From Icerya purchasi (taxonomy: Eukaryota > Arthropoda > Insecta > Hemiptera > Monophlebidae), in the NCBI GenBank assembly GCA_039619475.1, contig CM077115.1, positions 538,316,315 through 538,380,314 of the forward strand: 64,000 nt of DNA, in the 5' to 3' direction. Numbering within the stretch: the stretch's first letter is position 1; every line of letters starts with the position of its first letter. The notes beneath the pieces were generated by a model. The model ran no database searches. It had not been told where the DNA came from and saw nothing but the letters and a program-made list of their open reading frames with translations. The position numbers and the translations under genes are program-made. Positions 7,664-18,180 of the stretch are shown in pieces.

Positions 7664-8856
7664 ACATTGAAAGTGGATCACCATACAGGGATGATTCCAT
7701 TACAGCCTATGAATACCACTGCCACAAACCATACTCCAGTTCCAAATGTGGACACAATGATGAGATACGGATTCCTATACAGCAGCAAGATGTCATAACC
7801 CTCCCATCAGAAAGCTACCTCTCCATTGAGGGGCGAATAACACCTGAGCTGAATTTCTGCCTTGGAGGACCATTATTCCTATTCTCAGAGCTGCGCTATG
7901 AAATCAATGGAAATGTTGTAGATTCAAGCAAACTCCCAGGGCTTACCTCAGTCATAAAGATGTTGCTAACATCAGAGAATATTCACTCAGATTATAACTA
8001 TAGCAGTAGCGCATTAAACATCAGCGATTGTAAAGTATTTACACGAGTTGTGGAAAAAGTGGTGGAATTTTTCATCACTATCCCCCTTTGCTATGCCTTG
8101 GGATTCTTTGAGGACTATAGAAAAACCATTGTGCATGCTACACAAGAGTTGGTCCTGATACGATCCAGCACAGATAAGACAGCATTATACAAAGTAGATG
8201 CTACTGATGCTGAGGAGAAGGCAGCAGCAGTGACAATCACAAGCATAGCGTGGTATATGCCATTCATTAAACCAAGTGATAAAGCTAAAATCACACTGCT
8301 GAACCATATAAAGAGGAGAAGGCTCATGCCACTACAATTTAGGACGTGGGCCCTCTATACACAGCCCAGCCTCCAAGAGACTACGGATCATAGCTGGACC
8401 ATCAAAACAGCATCAGCAGTGGAACGACCACGGTACATAATAATAGTATTCCAGACAGAGAAGCGGGATAGTTTGAAGACAGATGCCGCCACATTTAATC
8501 ATCTAAATATTAGAGAATTATGTGCTTACATCAACTCAACAAGATACCCATATGAGCCATATATAGCAGACTTTGAGAAGAAAAGGCTTACACATCTGTA
8601 TCTAGCCTATACAAAATTTAAAGCTGACTACTATGGGCAAGAGATTGTGCGCCCTGCCATCAGTGCCTCTGAATGGATCAACTCTTACCCGCTCTTTGTG
8701 ATACCTTGCGTCTATGAGAATGAGTTGTTGGCAGACAATAGTCCTATTCAGATTAGAGTAGACTTTAAGGCGACCAGGAATGTTCCAGCAAATACAGCTG
8801 CACATGCCCTCATCATACATGACAAGAGTGCAAGCTACGATGTGCTAAATGTATAA
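7648..8856 (+). CDS. MCP: Major capsid protein, double jelly-roll (hexon-like)
   Basis: The 402-residue product matches the Polinton major capsid pattern. An N-terminal YRDDSITAYEYH segment precedes LPSESYLSIEGRI, then GGPLFLFSELRYEINGNVVD at ~73-92, typical of the first jelly roll, and PGLTSVIKMLL. A second beta-rich half contains LCYALGFFEDYRK, ITSIAWYMPFIKPSD, a PRYIIIVFQTEK strand and the terminal IQIRVDFKAT..ALIIHDK strands. The capsomer trimer would build the shell around a packaged genome. The size is at the short end but usual for arthropod copies. The ATG at 7648 begins the conserved region. The stop codon TAA is part of the next gene's TATA box. Confidence 0.9.
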   Translation: MEQALNIESGSPYRDDSITAYEYHCHKPYSSSKCGHNDEIRIPIQQQDVITLPSESYLSIEGRITPELNFCLGGPLFLFSELRYEINGNVVDSSKLPGLTSVIKMLLTSENIHSDYNYSSSALNISDCKVFTRVVEKVVEFFITIPLCYALGFFEDYRKTIVHATQELVLIRSSTDKTALYKVDATDAEEKAAAVTITSIAWYMPFIKPSDKAKITLLNHIKRRRLMPLQFRTWALYTQPSLQETTDHSWTIKTASAVERPRYIIIVFQTEKRDSLKTDAATFNHLNIRELCAYINSTRYPYEPYIADFEKKRLTHLYLAYTKFKADYYGQEIVRPAISASEWINSYPLFVIPCVYENELLADNSPIQIRVDFKATRNVPANTAAHALIIHDKSASYDVLNV

Positions 8857-8858
8857 AA
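8852..8858 (+). promoter_or_regulatory. TATA box overlapping the capsid stop codon
   Basis: GTATAAAAAAGG holds both the capsid stop codon (TAA, 8854-8856) and a TATAAAA box about 106-112 bases before the next ATG (8964). Confidence 0.5.
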
Positions 8859-8963
8859 AAGGCAATCACACTATCCAATTCATCAGTTGCATACACAACG
8901 TGGTAGGTGCAAGACGTGTTGTGCGCGTTCAAGTTATTGCTGTCTCATGTTCAAAACTCTATA

Positions 8964-9917
8964 ATGCCGCTCTCGCCTAAAACAAAATATTCAAATAGCA
9001 GAGTGGTCATAGACATTCAATGCTTCTATAATAATGATAATCAATTTATTATTAAAGAGCTCGCTATATTGAGTCTAAATGGTGACTTTATGTTTCACAC
9101 TGTGTATTACCCACCATACCAGTGGGAAATGCTGTCAGAAAAAGCTCGAAGCGCTAATATATGGGCTCGAGAGAACCACCATCATATTCCATGGAACTAT
9201 GGTCAGAGAGACCACAGCAACTTATACACTGATATAGCTGGAGCTATCAAACGATTGAAACCTAAACGGATATATGTGAAAGGAGCAGAAAAGCTTAAAA
9301 CACTAAATGAAATTCTGGAGCCAGAGATTCCTGCAGGATGCGCATTATATGATTTGGAGACCTGTTATAACTGTCCGAGCCTAAGTACTTTAAATAATAC
9401 TATATACAAGGGTCTAGCACGAACGATTCATTGCTCTGCTCATGCTGTAGCATTCAAGAAGAGGGGTGCATGTGCACTCCGCAACACCGTGCTATTAAGC
9501 AAATGGGTGGAAAGTAACATCCTATCAATGCTGTACACTCTTTCCTGCCCAAGCAAAGCTGTAATGAGCCATCTTACACCTCGAGCGATAGTTACGGAAT
9601 TTGGAAGATATGTTTATGATATATATCAGTACCTACCCGCCGACATTCAACGATCGAAAGAAGTACAGGATCATATGCCCTGTCTCGCACATCATACTTA
9701 TGACATTCCTTGCAGTGTAAAACTCAGCTGGCTGAAACCTATCATGAAAAAGGATTGTCCAAAGTGTAATGAGCCTTCAAACAATCCATGCCTTCCAGCT
9801 ACATTGCTGGATAGTGATGAAGAGCGTGAGAAGAGACCAAATGATGAATGTGACAGAACCTTAAGCACAGATATGTCGGCACAGATTTGGAGCTGTAAAC
9901 CAGCACTGTCATCTTGA
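8964..9917 (+). CDS. Unassigned Polinton protein, possibly RNase H-fold
   Basis: This 317-residue protein starts at the ATG at 8964; the open frame reaches further back to a GTG at 8907. It opens with VVIDIQCFYNNDNQFIIKELAIL, then YYPPYQWEML and PKRIYVKGAEKLK, then LYDLETCYNCPSLSTL and a Cys/His-rich block (HCSAHAVAFKKRGACALRN). The order of beta-strand, acidic residue and second acidic block resembles a DEDD/RNase H-like fold, and I have seen similar proteins in insect genomes, but neither activity nor family is established. The C-terminal third (CPKCNEPSNNPC, then acidic DSDEEREK) has a possible zinc site and looks disordered. It ends the rightward cluster, tail to tail with the polymerase gene. 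Confidence 0.65.
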   Translation: MPLSPKTKYSNSRVVIDIQCFYNNDNQFIIKELAILSLNGDFMFHTVYYPPYQWEMLSEKARSANIWARENHHHIPWNYGQRDHSNLYTDIAGAIKRLKPKRIYVKGAEKLKTLNEILEPEIPAGCALYDLETCYNCPSLSTLNNTIYKGLARTIHCSAHAVAFKKRGACALRNTVLLSKWVESNILSMLYTLSCPSKAVMSHLTPRAIVTEFGRYVYDIYQYLPADIQRSKEVQDHMPCLAHHTYDIPCSVKLSWLKPIMKKDCPKCNEPSNNPCLPATLLDSDEEREKRPNDECDRTLSTDMSAQIWSCKPALSS

Positions 9918-10334
9918 CAATTAAAGAATTATAGTTTAAGATTTTTCTGTTTATGTAAATTCATTTTCAAATGTGTTTATGACAAATTATTTTACTATTG
10001 TAATTTAATGTTTACAAATTCTACTTTTCATTTTACTTTTCATTTTATTTTTTGAATGTAACAACAGTTTTAGCAATAAAGAATTTATTTTAATCATTTT
10101 GTGTCTATGTTATTTTAAGCTTTATCTATTCTTACTAATAAAAATACGAGAGGTGTGGAAATAATAAACACTAGTAGTGAATGAAAGAGTATATTTTTTG
10201 GTTTATTTACAATAAATAAATCTAGCGATATAGAAAATGATGCGTGCGCGCGTGCACACACACATATTTTACAAAGTTTATAATACATGCTAAAATATAA
10301 TGGAGAATTATACAAAATAAATTAACCTATAAAA
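9918..10334. terminator. Convergent 3' ends with polyadenylation signals
   Basis: No gene is visible in this AT-rich gap between two converging genes. AATAAA at 10075-10080 followed by a T/GT-rich stretch suits the rightward transcripts. TTTATT at 10202-10207 is an AATAAA for the leftward polymerase transcript. A short CG/CA-alternating tract (GTGCGCGCGTGCACACACAC) lies at ~10242-10263. Confidence 0.6.
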
Positions 10335-13300
10335 CTAATCTAACTTAACACGCTTAGCTAGGGGTTCATCACCATCCTCTTTTTTCTGCAGGTCCTTATG
10401 CCCAATGGCTAAAGTTTTAATATTACTAGGTAAAATTATACGTTTATCGTCCTGACTGGATATAGCTAACTTATTAAATAATATTGTATAGAGATCATGC
10501 TTATAACTACGGATAGAGTACCCACTCCTATAGTTTGCAGAAGTTATACTACCATCACCAAAAATGCAATCTTTGTAATTTTCAAATTTTATTTCATTTT
10601 TAGTGATAGAATAAGGGATACCTTTACATTTAGTAATTACTTTACCATTACTCACTTTCACGCTATATACTTTTGAGCGCAGGGCTACAAAAGCCTCAAT
10701 GGGCACTCCATTAAGTTCATCTTTGAACTTGCCCAAAACTTTTTTATTTTGAAGACTATAGCATGGATGAGTCTGCGGATAGTCTGACGTATCGAAATAT
10801 TCCGAGCACTGTCGCATATCCTCATAAACATCATCCGTAACAATATTATAAATAAAGCTGTCTGTGTCCATATACAGCAATTGCAAAGTGCTTACATTAT
10901 ATTTAGGGAGCATTACATTATAGTGAAAATCATACATAGTAACCTTGCTAATATCAAGGATACTCATGCCGATATATAGAGGTTTATCAAAGAATAATTT
11001 TGTAGGAGTGCGCCTAATGAGACATAGGAATGGGTCCTCCTGAAAGATGGTCCGGTCTTGGAACGATGGCTTCCCAACAAGTTTCGTAAACTTTCTCTTA
11101 TTGCAGACTAGCTGCACGTTTTGCCTCTTCCTAACATCCTCCATAGTCTTCCCAAAAACACTGTTATTCAACAGTTTATAGAGATTTTTATGAAACTCGT
11201 TGTTGGCCTGTTGACGTAAACGGGTATTTAAATCTATGTAGGGTTTTAGCCAGGGGGATTGCTTAAAACTAATGACACGGTGGATTTTCCTTAATACTAA
11301 TCCCTGGCTGAGGGCTAATTTAAGATACTGTAAGTGAATAATATAATTAAGTTTATCCTCCAATGTTGCCACAAGCTTATTCACTTTCCCTTTCTTCGAC
11401 ACACACTTGGCCTGAGGACAGAAAGGGAGATCATTATGTGTCTCATGTAACATTGGAGGATATGCCAAGTCTACCTCTAAAACATAACCTATCTCCCCGT
11501 CTACGTCGAGACTACTTATATCTAAACGCGATATCTCATTAGCTGTTAACCAGTGGAATCCTCCATAGGGAAGCGGCTTCGACATCGCGTGGCCATATAA
11601 ATTATTTGCATCTAAATATATGATAAAATTATTACTATTACTAAATGAAGAAGAGGATGATGTGGAGTGCAATGTGTCGGTAGAGGGAGTGGAGGAGACT
11701 AAAGGATTCCTCGCTTCGCAGTATCGCTGTACTGCCTGGGTCAATCCACCCCTTATCCCAGCCTCAAAGAAAAGAAGCATCTCATAATCAGTAAGAAGCT
11801 CCAATTCCACACCAGTCTGCCGAAGCATTGCCTGGAAACTGAGACTTGGGGCAGTATACATCCAGGCAGGATCTATCTTATAAGTTTTCAAGCAACCACT
11901 CCTGAAATTTTCAAACACGTCGGCCAGCAAGAGAACATCAGTCCGGAGGTACTCATCACTATACTCGCCGAGTGAGCTAACTCCAAGTGCCTCCCACACT
12001 TGCTGGGCATGCCTGTATTCATCTTCAGAAATGGTTGCCTTGCTTAGCGAACTGTAAAATGTGGAGCGAGGTGGTAATTTAGTCTCCTGCAAGACTGAGG
12101 GGCCTGTGCAGTATTCATAGGGAAAATAACCTTTTCTACGGAGAAGGGGGAAGAAGGAAGGATTTTGAATATGTCGGAGAGTATGGATAAATGCATCATC
12201 TGGCAAGTATGATGCCAAACTATTCAAGCTGCTAGCCATGAACTGGAACGAGTCCACAAACCTCAGATGCATCTTCCTCGGCACAATCTGCTTGCTGAAA
12301 CCCTTGTATCGTTCTTCAGTTATAGCTAGCACCCCGATGTCTTGGTCATCATAAGATAGCTCCCGCATAATGATATGCGAGTCATAGCCTGTCAGATTAT
12401 GGATAAATACAGGAAGGAAAGTGGGAAACTGGTACAGGATATTACAGGAATTGTGGGCAAGGCCCCTATACTTGCCTGTGATGTGGCAATGGTCCAAAAC
12501 ACGCTCCTCTACCGGCACTGGTCGATCGCAAATGTGGCATACAGTGGCTGCATTGAATGCTGCAGTATCTGCAGGCTCCATCTGCAATGGCTTAATGTCC
12601 TCATAGATGGCTGTGATGGCTTTGGCGTCTTCCACTAACCGTTCACAGAACTTTTTACCAGCATGTTTTCCACGATACAGGTATGGTGTCCGCATATGGT
12701 CGGGAAGAACGTCATCACCTACGTGTGACACCACCAGGTAGCAGAAGCTCATAGGTTCATGTTTATGAACTTTAATAGTACTACTAATGCCCCTCTGCTC
12801 CTGATGCACACGCCGCTCGCTTCCATTTGAACCCCCAGCTGCTAACTGGGCTGCTTCATCTTCTTCTTCCTCGGCTGCTACATGATCGTTGACAGGCTCA
12901 TCCTCCATCACATTGTTGCTGCTGCTGCTGTCCTCCTCCACTGGTTCCAGGAATGCCTCAAAATCTGCATATATTACAAATGGGACCTCCTGCTGGTACT
13001 TGTATTTATCGAAGCGTAATATGTTCTTCCCAGGCTGCGGCATCTCTGCAGCGACTGGTCTATGAGTGCCGCACAACTGCCTATGTTGTTCCATCTTGTG
13101 CTCATCATGTATATAGCATAGGCAGCGGCGACAGACATGTAAACTCTGCTTGTGCAATGTTAATTGTGTAGCTACCAGTCGCTCCAAGTTCTTGATATAG
13201 CAGAAATGCCGCTCCTCGCCTTCTTTCAGCAGAAGGAGGTCCGTGTGGTCTGCCTTTTCCTGCTTACAAACCCGGAGTGGGTACACCACATCCCCCTCAT

Positions 13301-13988
13301 CCAGTGCATACACGTTCACTGATGTTGCTGGGTTGTTGTGTTCAAATGTAGTGATGTCATCTACAGAAGCGGGGAATGTGATGTTTGTCCAGTTGTATCT
13401 TGCCCTCAACTCCGGGTTGCTTAAATAAGTGGTCACTCGTTGTGGATGATTGGGGGCAAACTTTGTAAGCATTGCATATTTGAGGCATTCCTGATCGTTA
13501 TTGTTGACATTAATGATAGCCTTCTTAGCAGCAATCTTCTTTGGCAGGGGGAGGTATGATGAGGCGCGCTGGAGTACATTTCTGTAATTCAACTTCACTT
13601 CCATGTGCTCGATCATGAATAGGCTCCATCCTGACCCATCAACGTTTTCGAATTTGTCTTCATGAGCTTTAATCTGGGCACAGGCCTCCACATACCATGA
13701 ATCCATTTCATCATTGGCGCATAGAAGGGCGCTTTTCGAGGAGAAGTAGCCTGGTCTTGTTTGTCTGGTTCCATCTGCTGGGCATTGTCGCTGGTATCTG
13801 CATAGCAGGGTAAGGCTACACTTCAAGCCCCTGCCAATGTTCTGCTTTACTAGTCCGATTACTGCACTGGCAATATTTGTCAAAAATTTATTGACCTCAA
13901 CTTCTTTACGGTCCTTGTTGATTATGTTGTATGTTCCATACCTCTTGCGGTACTTTCGAGTCATTGGAACTATTTCAAACTTTTGCAT
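10335..13988 (-). CDS. POLB: Protein-primed family B DNA polymerase
   Basis: This is a 1217-residue Polinton-type polymerase that would replicate the element. Numbered from the ATG at 13988 (the frame continues to a TTG at 14018), a zinc knuckle CRRC..H..C is at 286-306. Exonuclease motifs are I YADFE (D342, E344), II NLTGYDSH (D536) and III YLRTD (D684). An endonuclease VII/HNH-like insert lies between Exo I and Exo II: CHIC at 484-487, DHCH at 499-502, then GKYRGLAHNSCN. Polymerase motif A is YLDANNLYG (D793), motif B NNSVFGKT (941-948) and motif C YMDTDS (D1041, D1043). All catalytic residues are present. An acidic low-complexity insert (about 350-382) and a Ser-rich one (about 765-786) separate blocks. 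The last nine residues, PLAKRVKLD, look like a nuclear localisation signal. Confidence 0.97.
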   Translation of the reverse strand: MQKFEIVPMTRKYRKRYGTYNIINKDRKEVEVNKFLTNIASAVIGLVKQNIGRGLKCSLTLLCRYQRQCPADGTRQTRPGYFSSKSALLCANDEMDSWYVEACAQIKAHEDKFENVDGSGWSLFMIEHMEVKLNYRNVLQRASSYLPLPKKIAAKKAIINVNNNDQECLKYAMLTKFAPNHPQRVTTYLSNPELRARYNWTNITFPASVDDITTFEHNNPATSVNVYALDEGDVVYPLRVCKQEKADHTDLLLLKEGEERHFCYIKNLERLVATQLTLHKQSLHVCRRCLCYIHDEHKMEQHRQLCGTHRPVAAEMPQPGKNILRFDKYKYQQEVPFVIYADFEAFLEPVEEDSSSSNNVMEDEPVNDHVAAEEEEDEAAQLAAGGSNGSERRVHQEQRGISSTIKVHKHEPMSFCYLVVSHVGDDVLPDHMRTPYLYRGKHAGKKFCERLVEDAKAITAIYEDIKPLQMEPADTAAFNAATVCHICDRPVPVEERVLDHCHITGKYRGLAHNSCNILYQFPTFLPVFIHNLTGYDSHIIMRELSYDDQDIGVLAITEERYKGFSKQIVPRKMHLRFVDSFQFMASSLNSLASYLPDDAFIHTLRHIQNPSFFPLLRRKGYFPYEYCTGPSVLQETKLPPRSTFYSSLSKATISEDEYRHAQQVWEALGVSSLGEYSDEYLRTDVLLLADVFENFRSGCLKTYKIDPAWMYTAPSLSFQAMLRQTGVELELLTDYEMLLFFEAGIRGGLTQAVQRYCEARNPLVSSTPSTDTLHSTSSSSSFSNSNNFIIYLDANNLYGHAMSKPLPYGGFHWLTANEISRLDISSLDVDGEIGYVLEVDLAYPPMLHETHNDLPFCPQAKCVSKKGKVNKLVATLEDKLNYIIHLQYLKLALSQGLVLRKIHRVISFKQSPWLKPYIDLNTRLRQQANNEFHKNLYKLLNNSVFGKTMEDVRKRQNVQLVCNKRKFTKLVGKPSFQDRTIFQEDPFLCLIRRTPTKLFFDKPLYIGMSILDISKVTMYDFHYNVMLPKYNVSTLQLLYMDTDSFIYNIVTDDVYEDMRQCSEYFDTSDYPQTHPCYSLQNKKVLGKFKDELNGVPIEAFVALRSKVYSVKVSNGKVITKCKGIPYSITKNEIKFENYKDCIFGDGSITSANYRSGYSIRSYKHDLYTILFNKLAISSQDDKRIILPSNIKTLAIGHKDLQKKEDGDEPLAKRVKLD

Positions 13989-14064
13989 ATTGCTGAGTGG
14001 AAACACTATACCATACAATAAGAGAACTTGTATTAGAATGATGCTAGTTACTGTTGTGCATGTG

Positions 14065-14072
14065 TATTTATA
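14065..14072 (-). promoter_or_regulatory. TATA box (TATAAATA) of the polymerase gene
   Basis: On the minus strand, TATAAATA lies 77 bases before the polymerase ATG. Confidence 0.6.
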
Positions 14073-14342
14073 CTATTCATTGTGTTGTCAAACCCCCTCA
14101 CTACTTCAGATTATAAAGAAAGAAAGATGGACTGACATAAAAAATAGTATGATTATTGTGAAAAACCTCTCACATATCTGATAGGAACACTATACCCCAT
14201 TACGCTCTTGGTATTCATGATACTAGCATGGCTCAAAAACATGTACATAGCAACCTTCATAAATAATCATTTAATGTCGATATCCATCTTTTAACTTTTG
14301 AATATAAATGTAAACTATTTAGAAAAATTTGTTATACATCAC

Positions 14343-14720
14343 TTACAAATTTTTATTAGTACCCATTTGGCTTTCAAAGATAATTGAAATTATTCTTAAA
14401 ATATTATTATGATGCTAAAAAATTTAATTACTTCTTATTTGGCTTATAGCTTTCCAATAACAAATATTTAGCAAATGATTTTATACTGCTTAAAAATTTC
14501 GATTAGTTCAGATTTGGCTTTTAGCTTTCCAAAATAATTGAAACTATTCTTAAAATATTATTATGATGTGAAAAAATTGAATTACTTTTCATTTAGTTTA
14601 ATACTATCGTCAATAATTTTAAAATAGCCCTAAAATGTTGTTATAATGCTAAAAAATTTAATTACTTCTTATTTGGCTTATAGCTCTTGAAAATAATTGA
14701 AACTATTTCAAATATATGTA
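14343..14720. repeat. Degenerate ~110-bp tandem repeats
   Basis: About four imperfect units share the phrases AATAATTGAAACTATTCTTAA, ATTATTATGATGCTAAAAAA and TTATTTGGCTTATAGCTTTC. The bases between the polymerase promoter and this array (14073-14342) show no gene. Confidence 0.7.
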
Positions 14721-15467
14721 GCGTTTTAATAAACTCAATAAAAAATATTGAATTATTTAAAGACTGTAAAATTAAATTTAAAAACAATGATTTAATATTT
14801 ATTAAATGAAATATAATAATTTTCCGTTTCGATTATATTCTTTCAAAACATTTTTCTGTGACAAATATTCTTATCATCTTTGTATGTATTGTAAATATGC
14901 CGGGTGTGATAAAATTGACGAATTTTTAATTTTACGCTATATTTTAAGATTTAAAATATAAATAATGATATTCGTATATTAATTTCTGAAATATTTTAAA
15001 AGTGCGTGTACTATTTCCCCCGCGGAATAATAATGTTTGCGTAAAACATTGTATTATAAAAGTGGTGTAATAATATTTAAAATTATGTTTGGTATACTTA
15101 ATAACTCGAATTATGTATTTTGCTAGTGATGTTTATAGAATTTAGTTGAATTGCGATTTATAGTTAATTTTGAATGAAAAAAGAAAATAATGTATAATTA
15201 TTACAAAGAATAATGCGAGCTGAAATTAGCAAGTACGTAAATATTTATATAATACTTACTCGTCAGTATCGGGATGATTATTATGAATAATAACTTGAAA
15301 ACAATACTAAAACGCACGTTGAACGTAACTTGAATCACTTTAAACAGTAAAAATTCAATTTATGATTTTTCATAGAAGCAATGGGTTTTTTATATAATTT
15401 TTAGGTAGTAAAAATATAATTGAGTCTTTGTTCTCAGTGCTATTTTTAGGAATTAATGTGAGCGTTA
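14721..15467. other. AT-rich stretch without a recognisable gene
   Basis: The sequence is very AT-rich with stops in all frames. I see no conserved motif, RNA gene or long repeat. Confidence 0.6.
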
Positions 15468-15830
15468 TGGCATTTCCGGTTAGTTCCTTTTATATTTCGC
15501 TGTTAGCATTTATTTCATACGGCATTTCGCAATTTCCGGCGAATACCTTTTATATTTCATTGTTTGGCATTTATTTCATACGGTATTTCGCAATTTCGGG
15601 TGAATTCATTTTAAATTTTGCTGTTTAGCATTTATTTTATGGTATTTCGTAATTTCTTGCGAATTAATTTTTATATATCACTATTTGGCATTTATTTCAT
15701 ATGGTATTTCACAATTTCCGGCGAATTCATTTTATATTTTGCTGTTTAGCATTTATTTCATGTCTTATAGTATTTAACAATTTCCGGTCTATTCCTTTTA
15801 AATTTCATTGTTCAACATTTATTTTGTCAT
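15468..15830. repeat. ~60-bp tandem repeats (ATTTCATACGGTATTTCGC)
   Basis: Five to six units of ~60-64 bp carry the shared phrases CATTTATTTCATACGGTATTTC, AATTTCCGGCGAAT and TTTTATATTTCATTGTT. Short open frames here only reflect the repeat. A poly(T) run of ~38 bases follows at 15919-15957. Confidence 0.75.
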
Positions 15831-15917
15831 GGAACTTGAAAGTAGTATCCTGTGGTTTTGTTTTGTTTTTCCATTTCCGCTACACGCGTACGTAATTTTA
15901 TAAACTGCAGAATTTGC

Positions 15918-15958
<41 letters not shown>

Positions 15959-16069
15959 GGGATGATTTTATCTACGCGTATGCACAATTCTGTAAACAAT
16001 AGAATTTACAGTTTTATATATTTTTGGATGATTTTCATCTGTATATATGATTCTATAAACAACGGAAGT

Positions 16070-16335
16070 TGCAGTTGTAAAGTACCAGATACACTACCTG
16101 GAGATATTACATCGTAATCATTTAAGAATAAATACGTAGTTGACGAAAAATCAGCGGAATTTACAGTTATAAAGTACCAGATACACTACCTGGAGATATT
16201 ACACCGTAATCATTTAAGAATAAATACGTAGCAACATTTTCGGAAAGATATTACACCGTAATCATTTAAGAATAAATACACAGCAATATTTTCTGGAAGC
16301 TTACACCGTAATCATTTACAAATAAATGCATAGTG
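16070..16335. repeat. Tandem repeats with ACCGTAATCATTTAAGAAT core
   Basis: The core recurs four times (~16110, 16202, 16256, 16305). The first two units also share AAGTACCAGATACACTACC and GGAGATATTACA. A TATATATAT box follows at ~16360, so this array could flank the promoter of the gene at 16663. Confidence 0.75.
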
Positions 16336-16662
16336 ATATTTTCACGGCAAAAAAAAAGTATATATATGAGTAAAAATTCGGGGGGTCTTATTATTGTGAA
16401 AAGTTTTTGAAGTAGTTGCTGTGGTTTTGTTTTGTTTTGTTTTTATTTTTTTGTTTGCGAGAATTGTAAGTACCTATTTCGATTTTCTATTCGTTTAGCC
16501 GTATTCTTAAAATTCTTATCTCGTCTTATAATATACGAGTCAAATTTTTCATATTTGGTCTATAAAGTTTTTACAAAATTCTTTCATAATGATTTTTTAA
16601 ATTTTTTAATTCTTGAGGATGTTATTTATTTTTTCTTTTTTACGAAATGCTAATTATAGAAA

Positions 16663-17097
16663 ATGGGTTCATATGTGACTGAATTTACATTGGAAATTCT
16701 CCCCAATGGGGAGAGAATAATCGATGCGTTAACGGTAACTATACATTTTTTTTTTTTTTTTTTTTTTTTTTTTGTTTTCTCCTTATTAAGCATTTTACAG
16801 CATTATGACGCTTAATTTAATTTTTTTCTATAGCGGCACGTTGTACACATTTTTCCAATGTGTCGCGTTATGCATACGGAGGGGGGGTACCGGTTAACTA
16901 GTACCTCCTGGCTGGCGTATGCGATAATAAGGAGCCGCCTCCGTGAGCACCCATTGGGGGAATTTTTGCGGGTGGCGACGTATAGTCGCCACATCAATTT
17001 TATAATGGGTATGGGGGATGATGCGGATTGGGACCCGCTCGCACCTCCCCCATATCATTATTCCCCATCATCCCCAGCCGAAGTAAGATTTATTTGA
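16663..17097 (+). CDS. Candidate two-exon accessory gene with PPPY motif
   Basis: Exon 1 (16663-16734) has an ATG and 24 open codons ending ACG|GTAACT. A 99-base intron (16735-16833) contains a long poly(T) tract and ends TTTTTTTCTATAG. Exon 2 starts at 16834 in the matching phase, directly after an in-frame TAG that belongs to the intron end. Exon 2 is open for 87 codons and is much more GC-rich than the surrounding DNA, as expected for coding sequence. It ends either at the TGA at 17095-17097 or at a donor-like GAA|GTAAGA at 17083/17084. The product (about 112 aa) contains a Trp/Arg-rich helical middle and an acidic DDADWDP followed by PPPYHYSP, a PPxY motif of the type that binds NEDD4 WW domains. 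I do not recognise a family. A TATA-like box lies at ~16360. Confidence 0.5.
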
Positions 17098-17343
17098 TCT
17101 TTCTTTCTTTCTCTCTCTAACACACTTATATGTGCTTTGTTTTTATTTTTCTCTATTCGGTTTGTTTATATTTTTTTCGGAATAGATCGGAAGATAATCA
17201 AAATTTGCATGTTTCATTATAAATTGAGTTTTATTTTTTCTCTATTGGTTTGTTTATATTTTTTCGGAATAGATCGGAAGATAATCAAAATTTGTATGTT
17301 ATTTTTTCACTTGTAGCAGTATTCATTAGCCACCAAAATACAC

Positions 17344-17379
<36 letters not shown>

Positions 17380-18180
17380 TTAGATCGAAAATAATGAGAC
17401 TAAATTCATAATAATTCTCTGTATTATTGAATATTAACAATTTTATTACAATAACAATGTTTTTCAGTAATTATTACATATTATAATTATTCTTATATTA
17501 TACAGACGCTCCTTAACGGCTAATATTTCGTATAAATTATGCTTGATCTTATTTATAAAAATGATACAACAAATTTTAATATGAAAAAATTAAAAAAGAT
17601 ACGATAATTATGACAAAATACAATAAAAACGGGTCGGATATATTCTTATACAGTACATTAGAAATGATGACATAATATTTACAAAAAGTATACAAGCTTA
17701 TTTAACTAAATAAGACATATGAAATTAAGTATATATGAGTTTCTAATATTAGATACTTTTGTGTTTCTTGTTTCAGTGAATGATGGCCGGGGAATAAATT
17801 TAATTTTTAAGTTTTAATATTTTTTAAGTTTTAATATTTTTTAAGTTTTAATATTAAATATATATATATAGCAAAATATGCGTTAGAGTTGTTTTAAATA
17901 GTATACATCTAATAATGGCATATTATGAAAAATTATGCCTTTTCAGGCGATGTAAATATTTTTGAAACATAAACATTCGAAAATAGACTTGTATTAGGGC
18001 ATGTTTACATCGTTTATATGAATATTTAGTTATATATATTGTCGATATGAATAATTTAAAAATTAACACTTTTGAAATTCTGAAAAATAGAGATATGTTT
18101 ACATTTTAACAATGTAAATATTTTTTGTAAGAAAAAAAAAAAAAAAAAAAAAAAAAAGCAATGAAATAAGTGTATAACAG
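17098..18180. other. Noncoding AT-rich stretch with simple repeats
   Basis: A ~90-bp duplication (17138-17213 and 17228-17302, sharing TCGGAATAGATCGGAAGATA), an (AC)n tract at ~17340-17377 and a poly(A) tract at ~18131-18158 are the only structures I see. No gene is evident. Confidence 0.7.

Noticed and set aside
10242..10263. Alternating purine-pyrimidine tract as a Z-DNA regulatory site
   Set aside because: Short and located between convergent 3' ends; no evidence for a role.
12375..13428. Rightward ORFs antisense to the polymerase
   Set aside because: Shadows of the strongly supported polymerase frame on the other strand.
14343..16653. Several 60-75-codon frames (for example 15428-15628, 15701-15895, 16432-16653)
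   Set aside because: They lie in AT-rich tandem repeats or poly(T), are Phe/Ile-rich and use no consistent frame between repeat units.
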